A stretch of DNA of 64,000 nucleotides, taken from an uncultured Eubacteriales bacterium. Lineage in GTDB: Bacteria > Bacillota > Clostridia > Oscillospirales > CAG-272. Location of the stretch: assembly GCA_905210485.1 (NCBI GenBank), contig CAJLXA010000001.1, positions 41,004 to 105,003 of the forward strand, given 5' to 3'. Within the stretch, counting starts at the first letter, position 1. Each line of letters opens with the position of its first letter. The notes beneath the pieces are model-generated. The model did no database searches, was not told where the DNA came from, and was given only the letters and a program-made list of their open reading frames with translations. This document shows positions 34,087 to 41,630 of the stretch, one piece after another. The translations under genes and the position numbers were made by a program.

Positions 34087-34620
34087 TCACAGCGCCGTCC
34101 CTTTCTTCGGAACAAACAGACGGCTCATGTCTGCATGCTCCAACTCTAATAACGCGGTTTTCCTGTCTATTCCCCCCGCATATCCCGTGAGGCTCCCGCC
34201 GGTTCCGACTACCCGATGGCAGGGAATGAAGACCGAAATTTCGTTGTGTCCGACGGCGCCGCCGACCGCCTGCGCGGACATTTTTGGAAGTCCCTGTTGT
34301 GCGGCGATCTGCCGGGAAATCTCACCGTAAGTCACGGTTTTGCCGTACGGAATTTCCAGCAGGATCGCCCACACCGCCTGCCGGAACGGCGATCCTATCG
34401 GATGAAGCGGCGGTGTAAAATCCGGCTCTTTTCCACTGAAATAGATATTGAGCCAGCGGACGGCCGCGGAAAGGACGGGCGTCTCCTGTTCGATATGTTC
34501 CGCGGGAAGATTATCGGCAAAATATTTTTCCCCGTCAAACCACAGACCTGTCAGTCCGATCTCATCGGCCGCAAGCAAAATGCCGCCGAGCGGCGAATGA
34601 TAGTGCTGAATATATGTCAT
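34087..34620 (-). CDS. ogt: Methylated-DNA-protein-cysteine methyltransferase
   Basis: Suicide repair enzyme that takes the methyl group from O6-methylguanine onto its own Cys. The 177-residue protein has the N-terminal ribonuclease-H-like domain, the helix-turn-helix with TYGEISRQIA, the Arg/Asn region MSAQAVGGAVGHN and the active site VFIPCHRVV. Length and motifs match Ogt. It is the first gene of a pair with a methyltransferase. A GGGAGG ribosome binding site is upstream. Confidence 0.94.
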   Translation of the reverse strand: MTYIQHYHSPLGGILLAADEIGLTGLWFDGEKYFADNLPAEHIEQETPVLSAAVRWLNIYFSGKEPDFTPPLHPIGSPFRQAVWAILLEIPYGKTVTYGEISRQIAAQQGLPKMSAQAVGGAVGHNEISVFIPCHRVVGTGGSLTGYAGGIDRKTALLELEHADMSRLFVPKKGTAL

Positions 34621-34742
34621 ATTTCCCTCCCGAAAAATTTTTCATCTGCTTGTCCCGGCGCTCCTCCCGCGCCGCTGAACAACGATTTCTCTTTTTACAT
34701 AGCAGCCGGATCATTGTCACAATCGGCCGTAATTCAATCAAA

Positions 34743-34765
34743 TTGTAAATACAAGTTTACAAACA
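34743..34765. repeat. 23-bp near-palindromic intergenic element, copy 5
   Basis: TTGTAAAT, 4 nt, GTTTACAAACA; the right end lacks the usual TTTT. It is about 185 bp from the nearest stop codon, unlike the other copies. Confidence 0.4.
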
Positions 34766-34824
34766 TGCCTTTAAACAACCGTTATGGATACGATATTTCT
34801 TCCTGAAAAATCCGTCGGGAGAGA

Positions 34825-34852
34825 AAAAACAGCGCCGGCGAGCGCTGTTTTT
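34825..34852 (-). terminator. Terminator of the propeller-like gene
   Basis: 11-bp stem AAAAACAGCGC/GCGCTGTTTTT with a 6-nt loop. Confidence 0.8.
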
Positions 34853-34949
34853 CTCTGCTTTTTCGCTCCCGAAAACAGCAGGAAATTTCTTGCCCGGAAC
34901 GATTTCCGGCGGTTTACGCATGACCCCGCCCCTCGGCGGATACCGGAGT

Positions 34950-35990
34950 TTATTTATCCGATTTGTATTTTGACATGTCCGTAGCATAGCAATATTTTGC
35001 GGAAGTGAACTTGCCGAATATATACTTGTTTGTCGCCGACTCGCACATTGTGTACAGTTTTCCGTTGACGATCACGATTTCCTCCGACATGGGGGCGATT
35101 TTGATGTCCTTTGTTTGTGTGGAACTGTCAAGTACATAAAGAGGAACGGTCTGTCCGAGAACGGTTATACTCCCCTCTGCTTTTGTCGGATCGTAACCGT
35201 AAATATGCGAGAACGCAACCGCATAAGACGTAGAAAGATAAATCATTCCGTCGCTGTCGAAGCACATCCCCTGCACAAGAGCGGGGATCGAATAGGCATA
35301 TTCGATCTTTTCGGAAATTCCGAGAGGCGCCGCGCCGTCAAGTTTATAAGCAAGGATAAGCGCGGTATTCTCATCTCCTGCCGCCGTTTTATACTTATGG
35401 GAATCCGGCGTCGGATAATTTTCCGCACGGTAGAATTCACCGACATATATCATGTCGCCTTCAACATGAGTAAACGCTACATGAAGAGCGTCATTCTCCG
35501 TCGACGTTTTGAAAATACCGACGGATTTCACGCTGTCCCCATTCGACGCGGCGGCAATATCGGCTCTGCTGAAAGCAATAAGTCCCTTGCTGTCTGCGAC
35601 ATATACGTAATTTCCATACACGGTGATACCGCCTACATGACCCGTGAAGACGCTGCCGTCTTCATTCGCAAGATTCAGCCGTTTGACTTCCTTACCGCTT
35701 GCCCTCGCGACGACCGATACCTGCGACGCATTACCGTCCGTTCTGTAACCGGTTATAAGAAACGTGTCATTTTCACTGTCGTATGCAAGACCCTGATGTA
35801 TCATACCGTCGGAAAGTCCGGGAATAACAAAGGCCTTTTCCGAATTTCCGTAATATGCGCTTACGGGTAAACGGAAATAAACTCTGACTCCGAGAAGCAG
35901 AAGAATTACAAATCCGACAAGGCAACCAAGAACGACCGTGACCGCTTTGAGTGCCTTCCGGCCTCCGGATATTGTTTTTTCTTTTGACAT
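34950..35990 (-). CDS. Membrane-anchored beta-propeller-like protein, 346 aa
   Basis: No exact family is recognised. A basic N-terminus and one helix (about 14-38) anchor an extracellular domain made of repeated beta motifs such as YDSENDTFLITGYRTDG, VYGNYVYVADSKGLIAFS, VEGDMIYVGEFYRAE and FDSDGMIYLSTSYAV. This suggests an NHL/TolB-type propeller of about six blades. AAGGAG is 7 nt before the ATG at 35990; the longer frame to 36089 overlaps the -10 region and is rejected. It is a single-gene unit with its own promoter and terminator. The role may be surface binding or sensing. Confidence 0.72.
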   Translation of the reverse strand: MSKEKTISGGRKALKAVTVVLGCLVGFVILLLLGVRVYFRLPVSAYYGNSEKAFVIPGLSDGMIHQGLAYDSENDTFLITGYRTDGNASQVSVVARASGKEVKRLNLANEDGSVFTGHVGGITVYGNYVYVADSKGLIAFSRADIAAASNGDSVKSVGIFKTSTENDALHVAFTHVEGDMIYVGEFYRAENYPTPDSHKYKTAAGDENTALILAYKLDGAAPLGISEKIEYAYSIPALVQGMCFDSDGMIYLSTSYAVAFSHIYGYDPTKAEGSITVLGQTVPLYVLDSSTQTKDIKIAPMSEEIVIVNGKLYTMCESATNKYIFGKFTSAKYCYATDMSKYKSDK

Positions 35991-36060
35991 GGTTTTCTCC
36001 TTTTCTGCCGTGGCATTGCCGTTTTCTTCGGTGATGCGATCATGACGCCGCGGCTTCGTT

Positions 36061-36089
36061 ATTATAACACTTTTCGCCCGAATAGTCAA
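36061..36089 (-). promoter_or_regulatory. Promoter of the propeller-like gene
   Basis: On the minus strand TTGACT, 17 bp, TATAAT. Confidence 0.75.
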
Positions 36090-36312
36090 CCGTCACAAAA
36101 CAAAGGCATATACCTCGCCATAGATGGGTATTGTCATAATAAAACCCGAGAACCTCATGATTGGAAGCCAGTATTTTTTTATGATACGCACGCCGTATGC
36201 GATGTTTCCTCCGCGCACGAAAAGCGCGCTCTCCGCTCTTTAAGCGGGGAACCCCGTTCTTTCCGCGCCCCGGATTTGCTGAATAGAACGCGCGCCGACG
36301 ACGCGCCGGAAA
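36090..36312. other. Intergenic stretch before the MATE terminator
   Basis: No gene, repeat or clear regulatory site is visible between the promoter at 36061-36089 and the terminator at 36313-36346. Confidence 0.4.
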
Positions 36313-36346
36313 AAGAAGCGCCGCCCTGTGTTGGACGGCGCTTCTT
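36313..36346 (-). terminator. Terminator of the MATE gene
   Basis: AAGAAGCGCCG/CGGCGCTTCTT stem followed by TTTTTCC on the minus strand. Confidence 0.8.
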
Positions 36347-36379
36347 CATATCATGCCGCCGAAAAAACAGCGTCATTTC

Positions 36380-37792
36380 TCAGGCATTTCTTTTGGTTTC
36401 ATTATAGTGATCGGAAAACTGAAGCCTGTTCATTTTCTTATAATTGATCGTGAAACATATAATTTCCGCGATCGCCGTGAGAGTCCATGAGAAAATGTAC
36501 AGCAGGTACAAAGACGGGATCGTATGAAAATGGGCGAATACGGTATATATCCACGCCACGCGAAATACGCATGAACCCATAATCACAATGACAGTGGGGG
36601 CGAAACTCTTACCGATACCGCGGCAGGCCGCAATTGTGCAATCCATGAAAGCACTGACGGCATAGGAGAAGCACATAATCCGTGTGCGTTGAAGTCCTGC
36701 TTCAATGACCGCTTCGTCATTGGAAAACAGGGACAAGAACTCCCTGCCGAACAGGAACAACGCGCCGCCGAGCACCGCGCCCGCAACAAACGAATACACG
36801 ATACCGATGAAATAACTTTTCAATACGCGCTCCCGTTTGCCGGCTCCGAGGTTCTGCCCCATAAAGGTTGAGCAGGCGGTATAGAACGCCGCCATGACAT
36901 TATAAATGATGGCGTCGGTATTGGCGGCGGCGGAATTCCCCTCGACCATGACGGAATCAAAGGAATTGACCGCGCCCTGTATAAAGAGGTTGGCGACGGC
37001 AAAAATGGCATTTTGAAACCCCGCAGGAATACCGAGACTGAGGATGCGTTTCCCCTCTGCCGTGTCCGGGCCGTTTTTCAGGTCGCGCAGGCGGAATTTA
37101 CATTCGTTATCCTGTCGTCCCATATGTATCAGAATGAGTACCGCGGACACATACTGCGTGATGATACTGGCAAGCGCAACGCCGTCCTCCGCCATGCCGC
37201 AGACAATGACGAAAAACAGGTTGAAAATCACGTTCAGAATACCTGCAATCATGAGGTATACAAGCGGGCGCTTTGTATCTCCGTTGGCGCTGAGCGCACC
37301 GTTACCGAAATTGAAAATTCCGAGCGCCGGCATACCGAGCGCATAGATACGGAAATAGAGCACGGCTCCCTCGATCAGGTCGTCTTTTGTACCGAGCAGT
37401 TCCAGCATGAACCGTGCGGAAATGAGGCAAAGCACCATAATGATGCAACCCGTCGCAAAACAGATCACAAATGAAGTGCGGAGGGAAGCAGATGTGCGCG
37501 CTTTGTCGCGGGCGCCGAGATGCTGCGCGACGCGGACATTGACGGCGCTTCCCATTCCGATAAGAAAGCCCGTGAAAAGAGATACAAGGATCGTGGTTGA
37601 GCCGACCGCCCCCAAAGCTTCCGCGCTTGAGAATTTACCAACGACCGCCACATCGGCCATATTAAAAAGCACCTGCAAAAGCTGAGACAGCATAAGCGGA
37701 ATGCTGAAAAGAAGCATGTTTTTCCAGAGAGAACCCTGCGTCATCTGAATTTCGCCGCGTTCTCTCCCAACATCAGAAGAATGATTTGCCAT
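36380..37792 (-). CDS. MATE family efflux transporter
   Basis: A 470-residue protein with about twelve membrane helices and MATE features: QGSLWKNMLLFSIPLMLSQLLQ at the start, FNMADVAVVGKFSSAEALGAVG, and in the second half PAGFQNAIFAVANLFIQGAVNSF. Such transporters export drugs or metabolites in exchange for Na+ or H+. No regulator gene lies beside it. GGAGGG precedes the ATG. The first 15 residues are polar and may be dispensable; the family core begins at MTQGSLW. Confidence 0.92.
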   Translation of the reverse strand: MANHSSDVGRERGEIQMTQGSLWKNMLLFSIPLMLSQLLQVLFNMADVAVVGKFSSAEALGAVGSTTILVSLFTGFLIGMGSAVNVRVAQHLGARDKARTSASLRTSFVICFATGCIIMVLCLISARFMLELLGTKDDLIEGAVLYFRIYALGMPALGIFNFGNGALSANGDTKRPLVYLMIAGILNVIFNLFFVIVCGMAEDGVALASIITQYVSAVLILIHMGRQDNECKFRLRDLKNGPDTAEGKRILSLGIPAGFQNAIFAVANLFIQGAVNSFDSVMVEGNSAAANTDAIIYNVMAAFYTACSTFMGQNLGAGKRERVLKSYFIGIVYSFVAGAVLGGALFLFGREFLSLFSNDEAVIEAGLQRTRIMCFSYAVSAFMDCTIAACRGIGKSFAPTVIVIMGSCVFRVAWIYTVFAHFHTIPSLYLLYIFSWTLTAIAEIICFTINYKKMNRLQFSDHYNETKRNA

Positions 37793-37859
37793 GCTGGGTT
37801 CCCTCCGAACATTTTAATTCCGCATTTGCGGATATTGTCGATAAAGAGACACAGATTTT

Positions 37860-37888
37860 ATTATATTACAGAGATCATATATTTTCAA
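37860..37888 (-). promoter_or_regulatory. Promoter of the MATE gene
   Basis: On the minus strand TTGAAA, 17 bp, TATAAT, 70 bp upstream of the ATG. Confidence 0.6.
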
Positions 37889-37892
37889 TAGA

Positions 37893-38118
37893 TAAATTGC
37901 ATTTTCTCTTTCGGGTATATGTTCGGTTTGAAACTATTTACAAAAACAAAAACGAAGAAATTCGCAAACGATAAAGACAAAAAACAATATTATGCTATAC
38001 AGAGATACTATAAAAAGAAAAATGAATCATTAGAGAAACCAATACAAAAACCGAAAAACACGAAATAGCGTGGAAATATAATTGAAAATCGGATAAAGTC
38101 TTACCATAGTCCGAAAAA
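37893..38118 (+). other. AT-rich island with a 49-codon lysine-rich frame
   Basis: Composition drops to roughly 30 percent GC, far below the neighbours. A frame at 37919-38068 would encode 49 residues with about 17 lysines (starts MFGLKLFTKTKTKK, ends PKNTK) and uses ATA, AGA and TTA codons that the neighbouring genes avoid. No Shine-Dalgarno site precedes it. It may be a relic of a mobile element beside the tRNA-Gln gene, or merely AT-rich spacer. Confidence 0.3.
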
Positions 38119-38150
38119 AACAAAAACACCTCGTTTGAGGTGTTTTTGTT
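38119..38150 (-). terminator. Terminator of tRNA-Gln
   Basis: AACAAAAACACCTC/GAGGTGTTTTTGTT stem with a GTTT loop, then TTTTT on the minus strand. Confidence 0.85.
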
Positions 38151-38151
38151 T

Positions 38152-38227
38152 TGGCTGCGGCACTAGGATTCGAACCTAGGTGATGACGGAGTCAGAGTCC
38201 GTTGCCTTACCGCTTGGCGATGCCGCA
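38152..38227 (-). tRNA. tRNA-Gln (CTG)
   Basis: 76 nt on the minus strand: acceptor TGCGGCA/TGCCGCA, anticodon stem ACGGA/TCCGT with loop CTCTGAC (anticodon CTG) and T-arm CTAGGTTCGAATCCTAG. CCA is encoded. It reads CAG codons. Confidence 0.95.
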
Positions 38228-38246
38228 ATATATATTAACGCAGGCT

Positions 38247-38275
38247 ATTATAACAAAGTTTGCGAAGTTTGTCAA
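38247..38275 (-). promoter_or_regulatory. Consensus promoter of tRNA-Gln
   Basis: On the minus strand TTGACA, 17 bp, TATAAT. Confidence 0.85.
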
Positions 38276-38336
38276 TAGTTTTTTGAAAAATTCCGATTTG
38301 TTTTATCGAAATCTTATATAACCGTGCCGCGGCCGA

Positions 38337-38365
38337 TTGACAATCGTTTGGGTATATGATATACT
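38337..38365 (+). promoter_or_regulatory. Promoter of the 38414-46227 gene series
   Basis: TTGACA (38337-38342), 17 bp, TATACT (38360-38365). It begins a five-gene plus-strand series without visible internal terminators. Confidence 0.75.
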
Positions 38366-38413
38366 AATCTGTACAATATTGTATATTGCCGCATACGCGG
38401 ACGGAGGTAAAAT

Positions 38414-39043
38414 ATGATCACTGTCGAACGCATTGCCGTCATGAATATGGAAAACGCCATTCGCGGCGCACGGAATCCGATGAACAGTTGGAGCCGTATG
38501 GACAGCCATTACGACGAAAACGGTCAATTCGTACTGGGAGAAAACGACCTGAATCTTGCGCATCGCCTTGCCGTATCGGGCAGCGATCACCGCAAATTCC
38601 TGCGCCAGATCTTTGTCAGCATGGACATCACCGCTCCGCTTTACTGGTGGAAAGAATTCGATACCTATAAAGTGGCCACCGTCGCCAACTCCTGCTCCAC
38701 CATGCACCGTATTCATTCGCGCCCTTTTAGCCGCGACGACTTCAGCCATGACCGTCTTGACGAAAACGGCCTCGCCATGCTGGACAGCCTCATCGCTTAT
38801 CTCGAATCCGAACGCGAAAAATTCGTGGCGGACAAAGAAAACCGCCAGCCGTGGCATAACATGATTCAGCTTCTTCCCTCAAGTTACATGCAACTCCGCA
38901 CCGTAACGATGAATTACGAAACGCTCATCAATATCTACTATGCGCGCAGAAACCACAAACTTGCCGAATGGCATACATTCTGCGACGTTATCCGCGGACT
39001 TCCTTACGCCGGAGACCTCATTCTTGTTAAAGAAAAAGAGTAA
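38414..39043 (+). CDS. Uncharacterised protein, possibly ThyX-like, 209 aa
   Basis: A soluble protein without a secure family name. The segment DHRKFLRQIFVSMDITAPLYWWKEFDTYKVATVANSC (about 58-94, given for its Arg/Trp/Tyr positions) followed by STMHRIHSRPFSRDDF and later TVTMNYETLINIYYARRNHKLAEW resembles proteins seen in Clostridia and their phages that I associate with flavin-dependent thymidylate synthase-like folds, but the RHRxxSxNxxSxR signature of true ThyX is absent. GGAGG is 6 nt before the ATG. It is followed by nadE after 9 nt, so it is the first gene of an operon. Confidence 0.65.
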   Translation: MITVERIAVMNMENAIRGARNPMNSWSRMDSHYDENGQFVLGENDLNLAHRLAVSGSDHRKFLRQIFVSMDITAPLYWWKEFDTYKVATVANSCSTMHRIHSRPFSRDDFSHDRLDENGLAMLDSLIAYLESEREKFVADKENRQPWHNMIQLLPSSYMQLRTVTMNYETLINIYYARRNHKLAEWHTFCDVIRGLPYAGDLILVKEKE

Positions 39044-39052
39044 ACGATCACT

Positions 39053-40981
39053 ATGAAATACGGTTATATCCGCATCGGCGCGGTCACGCCGAAACTGTAT
39101 CTGTGCGAGCCGGAACGCAACGCCGCGGCCGCCGCCGAAGCGGCGTGCAACGCCGCCAAAAAAGGCGTGAAGATCCTCGTTTTTCCCGAACTCTGTCTCG
39201 TAGGTTACACACTGTCCGATCTTTTCTTTCAGTCCGCGTTACTGCGCGGTGCGGAAAACGCCCTCTCGGCGTATATTGAAGAAACAAAAGATCTCGATCT
39301 TCTTTCTTTTATCGGACTTCCCGTAGAACAAAACGGCAAACTCTACAATGCGGCCGCCGCCGTTTGCGGTGGAGAACTCCTCGGCGTTGTTCCGAAGTCC
39401 CATATCCCGAACTACAACGAATTCTATGAACTGCGCCACTTCGCACCCGCACCTTCCGAAAACGGCCGGATCACGCTGGCGGGGCATACCGTCCCGTTCG
39501 GCACGAATCTTCTTTTTTCCTGCCCGGATATGAAATATCTCACGGTGGCCGCCGAAATCTGTGAAGACCTCTGGGTGTCTGTTCCGCCCTCCTGCCGTCA
39601 TACGGCCGCCGGCGCTACCGTTGTCGTCAACCTTTCGGCGAGCGACGAACTGGTAGGCAAACCCGAATACCGCAAAAATCTTGTTTCCATGCAGTCGGCA
39701 CGTACCATGTCCGCTTATCTGTACGCCGACGCGGGCGACGGGGAAAGCGGCACCGATATGGTCTTCTCCGCGCATAACCTCATCGCGGAAAACGGCCGTA
39801 TCCTCGCCGAGAAAAAACCGTTTGCGGCCGATGAACTCATCACCGCCGAGATTGACCTTGAACGCCTCATTGCGGAACGCCGTCGCACCAATACGTTCCG
39901 CACCGATACAAAAGGCGATTACACGGTCATTCCTTTCCGCCTCACGGTCACCGATACCGAGATCTCCTGCCCCCCGGCGAAAACGCCTTTTGTGCCGCAG
40001 GACGCGGACGGCCGCCGCGAACGGTGCGAACTGATTCTGACCATTCAGGCAAAAGGACTTGCCGGACGTATCCGCCGGGCTTACGCGCAATGCGCCGTCG
40101 TCGGCCTTTCCGGCGGGCTGGATTCCACGCTTGCCGTGCTCGTTGCCGCACGGGCGGCCGATATGATCGGCTTTGACCATAAAAAGATTATTGCCGTAAC
40201 GATGCCCGGTTTCGGCACAACGGCCCGCACAAAGGGCAATGCCGAAAAACTGGCCGAAGCGCTCGGTGTCACGCTCCGTACCGTTTCCATTCATGCGGCG
40301 GTGGAGCAGCATTTCCGGGACATCGGCCATGACCCCGCAAATCTGAACGTCGTGTATGAAAACGCGCAGGCGCGCGAGCGGACGCAGATTCTGATGGATA
40401 TGGCCAACGCGGGAAACGGTATCGTCATCGGTACCGGCGACCTCTCCGAACTGGCCCTCGGATTTGCCACTTATAACGGCGATCACATGTCCATGTACGC
40501 GGTCAATGCCGGCGTGCCGAAAACGCTCGTCCGCCACATCGTATCGTTCTCCGCGGACTGTGCCCAAAGTGACGGCAATGCCACCCTTGCCGCGGTATTG
40601 CGCGACATTCTCGCAACGCCCGTCAGTCCCGAACTGTTGCCGCCGCAGGACGGGGAGATCGCCCAGAAGACAGAGGGAATCGTCGGCCCGTACGAACTGC
40701 ACGACTACTTTCTTTACCATATGGTGCGATTCGGATATTCGCCGAAAAAACTGTTCCGCATGGCATGCCGCAGTTTTGAAGACGACTATACGCCCGCCGT
40801 TATTCTCGGCTGGCTCCGCCTTTTCGTGCGCCGTTTCTTCTCCCAGCAATTCAAGCGTTCCTGCCTCCCCGACGGTCCGAAAGTCGGTAGCGTGGTCTTG
40901 TCTCCGCGCGCAGACTGGCGCATGCCGAGCGACGCGTCTTCCGCTCTTTTCATGAAGGAACTTGATGAGATCGTATTATGA
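39053..40981 (+). CDS. nadE: NAD(+) synthase, glutamine-hydrolysing
   Basis: Last step of NAD synthesis: amidation of deamido-NAD with ammonia taken from glutamine. The 642-residue protein has an N-terminal nitrilase-type amidase (about 1-270; ILVFPELCLVGY with Glu, the Lys in VVPKSHIPNYNEFYE, and Cys in AAEICEDLW) and a C-terminal NH3-dependent synthetase with the P-loop LSGGLDSTLA and TGDLSELALGFATYNGDH. Length fits the two-domain form. The start follows the previous stop by 9 nt and overlaps pth at its end. Confidence 0.95.
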   Translation: MKYGYIRIGAVTPKLYLCEPERNAAAAAEAACNAAKKGVKILVFPELCLVGYTLSDLFFQSALLRGAENALSAYIEETKDLDLLSFIGLPVEQNGKLYNAAAAVCGGELLGVVPKSHIPNYNEFYELRHFAPAPSENGRITLAGHTVPFGTNLLFSCPDMKYLTVAAEICEDLWVSVPPSCRHTAAGATVVVNLSASDELVGKPEYRKNLVSMQSARTMSAYLYADAGDGESGTDMVFSAHNLIAENGRILAEKKPFAADELITAEIDLERLIAERRRTNTFRTDTKGDYTVIPFRLTVTDTEISCPPAKTPFVPQDADGRRERCELILTIQAKGLAGRIRRAYAQCAVVGLSGGLDSTLAVLVAARAADMIGFDHKKIIAVTMPGFGTTARTKGNAEKLAEALGVTLRTVSIHAAVEQHFRDIGHDPANLNVVYENAQARERTQILMDMANAGNGIVIGTGDLSELALGFATYNGDHMSMYAVNAGVPKTLVRHIVSFSADCAQSDGNATLAAVLRDILATPVSPELLPPQDGEIAQKTEGIVGPYELHDYFLYHMVRFGYSPKKLFRMACRSFEDDYTPAVILGWLRLFVRRFFSQQFKRSCLPDGPKVGSVVLSPRADWRMPSDASSALFMKELDEIVL

Positions 40982-41601
40982 GTATATTTGACATATTTGA
41001 CAAAATCGGCAGTACGGCAGATAAGAAAAAGCCGATCGCCTATATCATAGCCGGCCTCGGCAATCCCGGGAAAGAATACGAGAACACCCGGCACAACATG
41101 GGCTTCATGGCTCTCGATCATATCGCGGAAAAATGCGGCGTCCTGCCGAACCGCGCGCGTTTTCATGCCCTGTGCGCGGAGGCCGATCTCGGCCCCTGCC
41201 GCGTTCTCCTCATGAAGCCGCAAACGTATATGAACAACAGCGGCGTTGCCGTTGCCGAAGCCATGCAGTTCTATAAACTGTCCCCGGAGCAACTGATCGT
41301 GCTTTGCGATGACATCAGTTTCGCGCCCGGCCGTATGCGTATCCGCAAAAAAGGATCGGCGGGCGGTCACAACGGTCTGAAAAGCATTATCGAAATGACC
41401 GGAAGTCAGGATTTTATGCGTTTCCGCCTCGGCGTAGGACAAAAACCGTCGCCCGATTACGACCTTGCCGACTGGGTGCTCGGCCGCTTCGGGAACGAAG
41501 ACCGCAAGACCGTTGACGGCGTTTTTCAATCGGTATACGAAGCGCTCCTCCTGACAGCGGAGGGCAAGACCGACCTCGCCATGACCAGATATTCCGGCTG
41601 A
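40978..41601 (+). CDS. pth: Peptidyl-tRNA hydrolase
   Basis: Releases peptides from peptidyl-tRNA that drops off the ribosome. The 207-residue protein begins with about 20 extra residues (MSIFDIFDKIGSTADKKKP) and then the family core IIAGLGNPGKEYENTRHNMGFMALD with the catalytic His, KPQTYMNNSG, VLCDDISFAPGRMRIRKKGSAGGHNGLKS (catalytic Asp) and the closing LGVGQKP/DWVLGRF segments. The start overlaps nadE by ATGA. The pth-mfd order is the classical Firmicutes arrangement. Confidence 0.95.
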   Translation: MSIFDIFDKIGSTADKKKPIAYIIAGLGNPGKEYENTRHNMGFMALDHIAEKCGVLPNRARFHALCAEADLGPCRVLLMKPQTYMNNSGVAVAEAMQFYKLSPEQLIVLCDDISFAPGRMRIRKKGSAGGHNGLKSIIEMTGSQDFMRFRLGVGQKPSPDYDLADWVLGRFGNEDRKTVDGVFQSVYEALLLTAEGKTDLAMTRYSG

Positions 41602-41630
41602 TCCCTACATCCGAAAACGAAGGTAAACCT

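Larger units (their letters stand above)
34621..34949. other. Intergenic stretch upstream of ogt
   Basis: It contains repeat copy 5 (34743-34765) and the terminator of the propeller-like gene (34825-34852). No gene or consensus promoter is evident, although ogt must start here. Confidence 0.4.
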
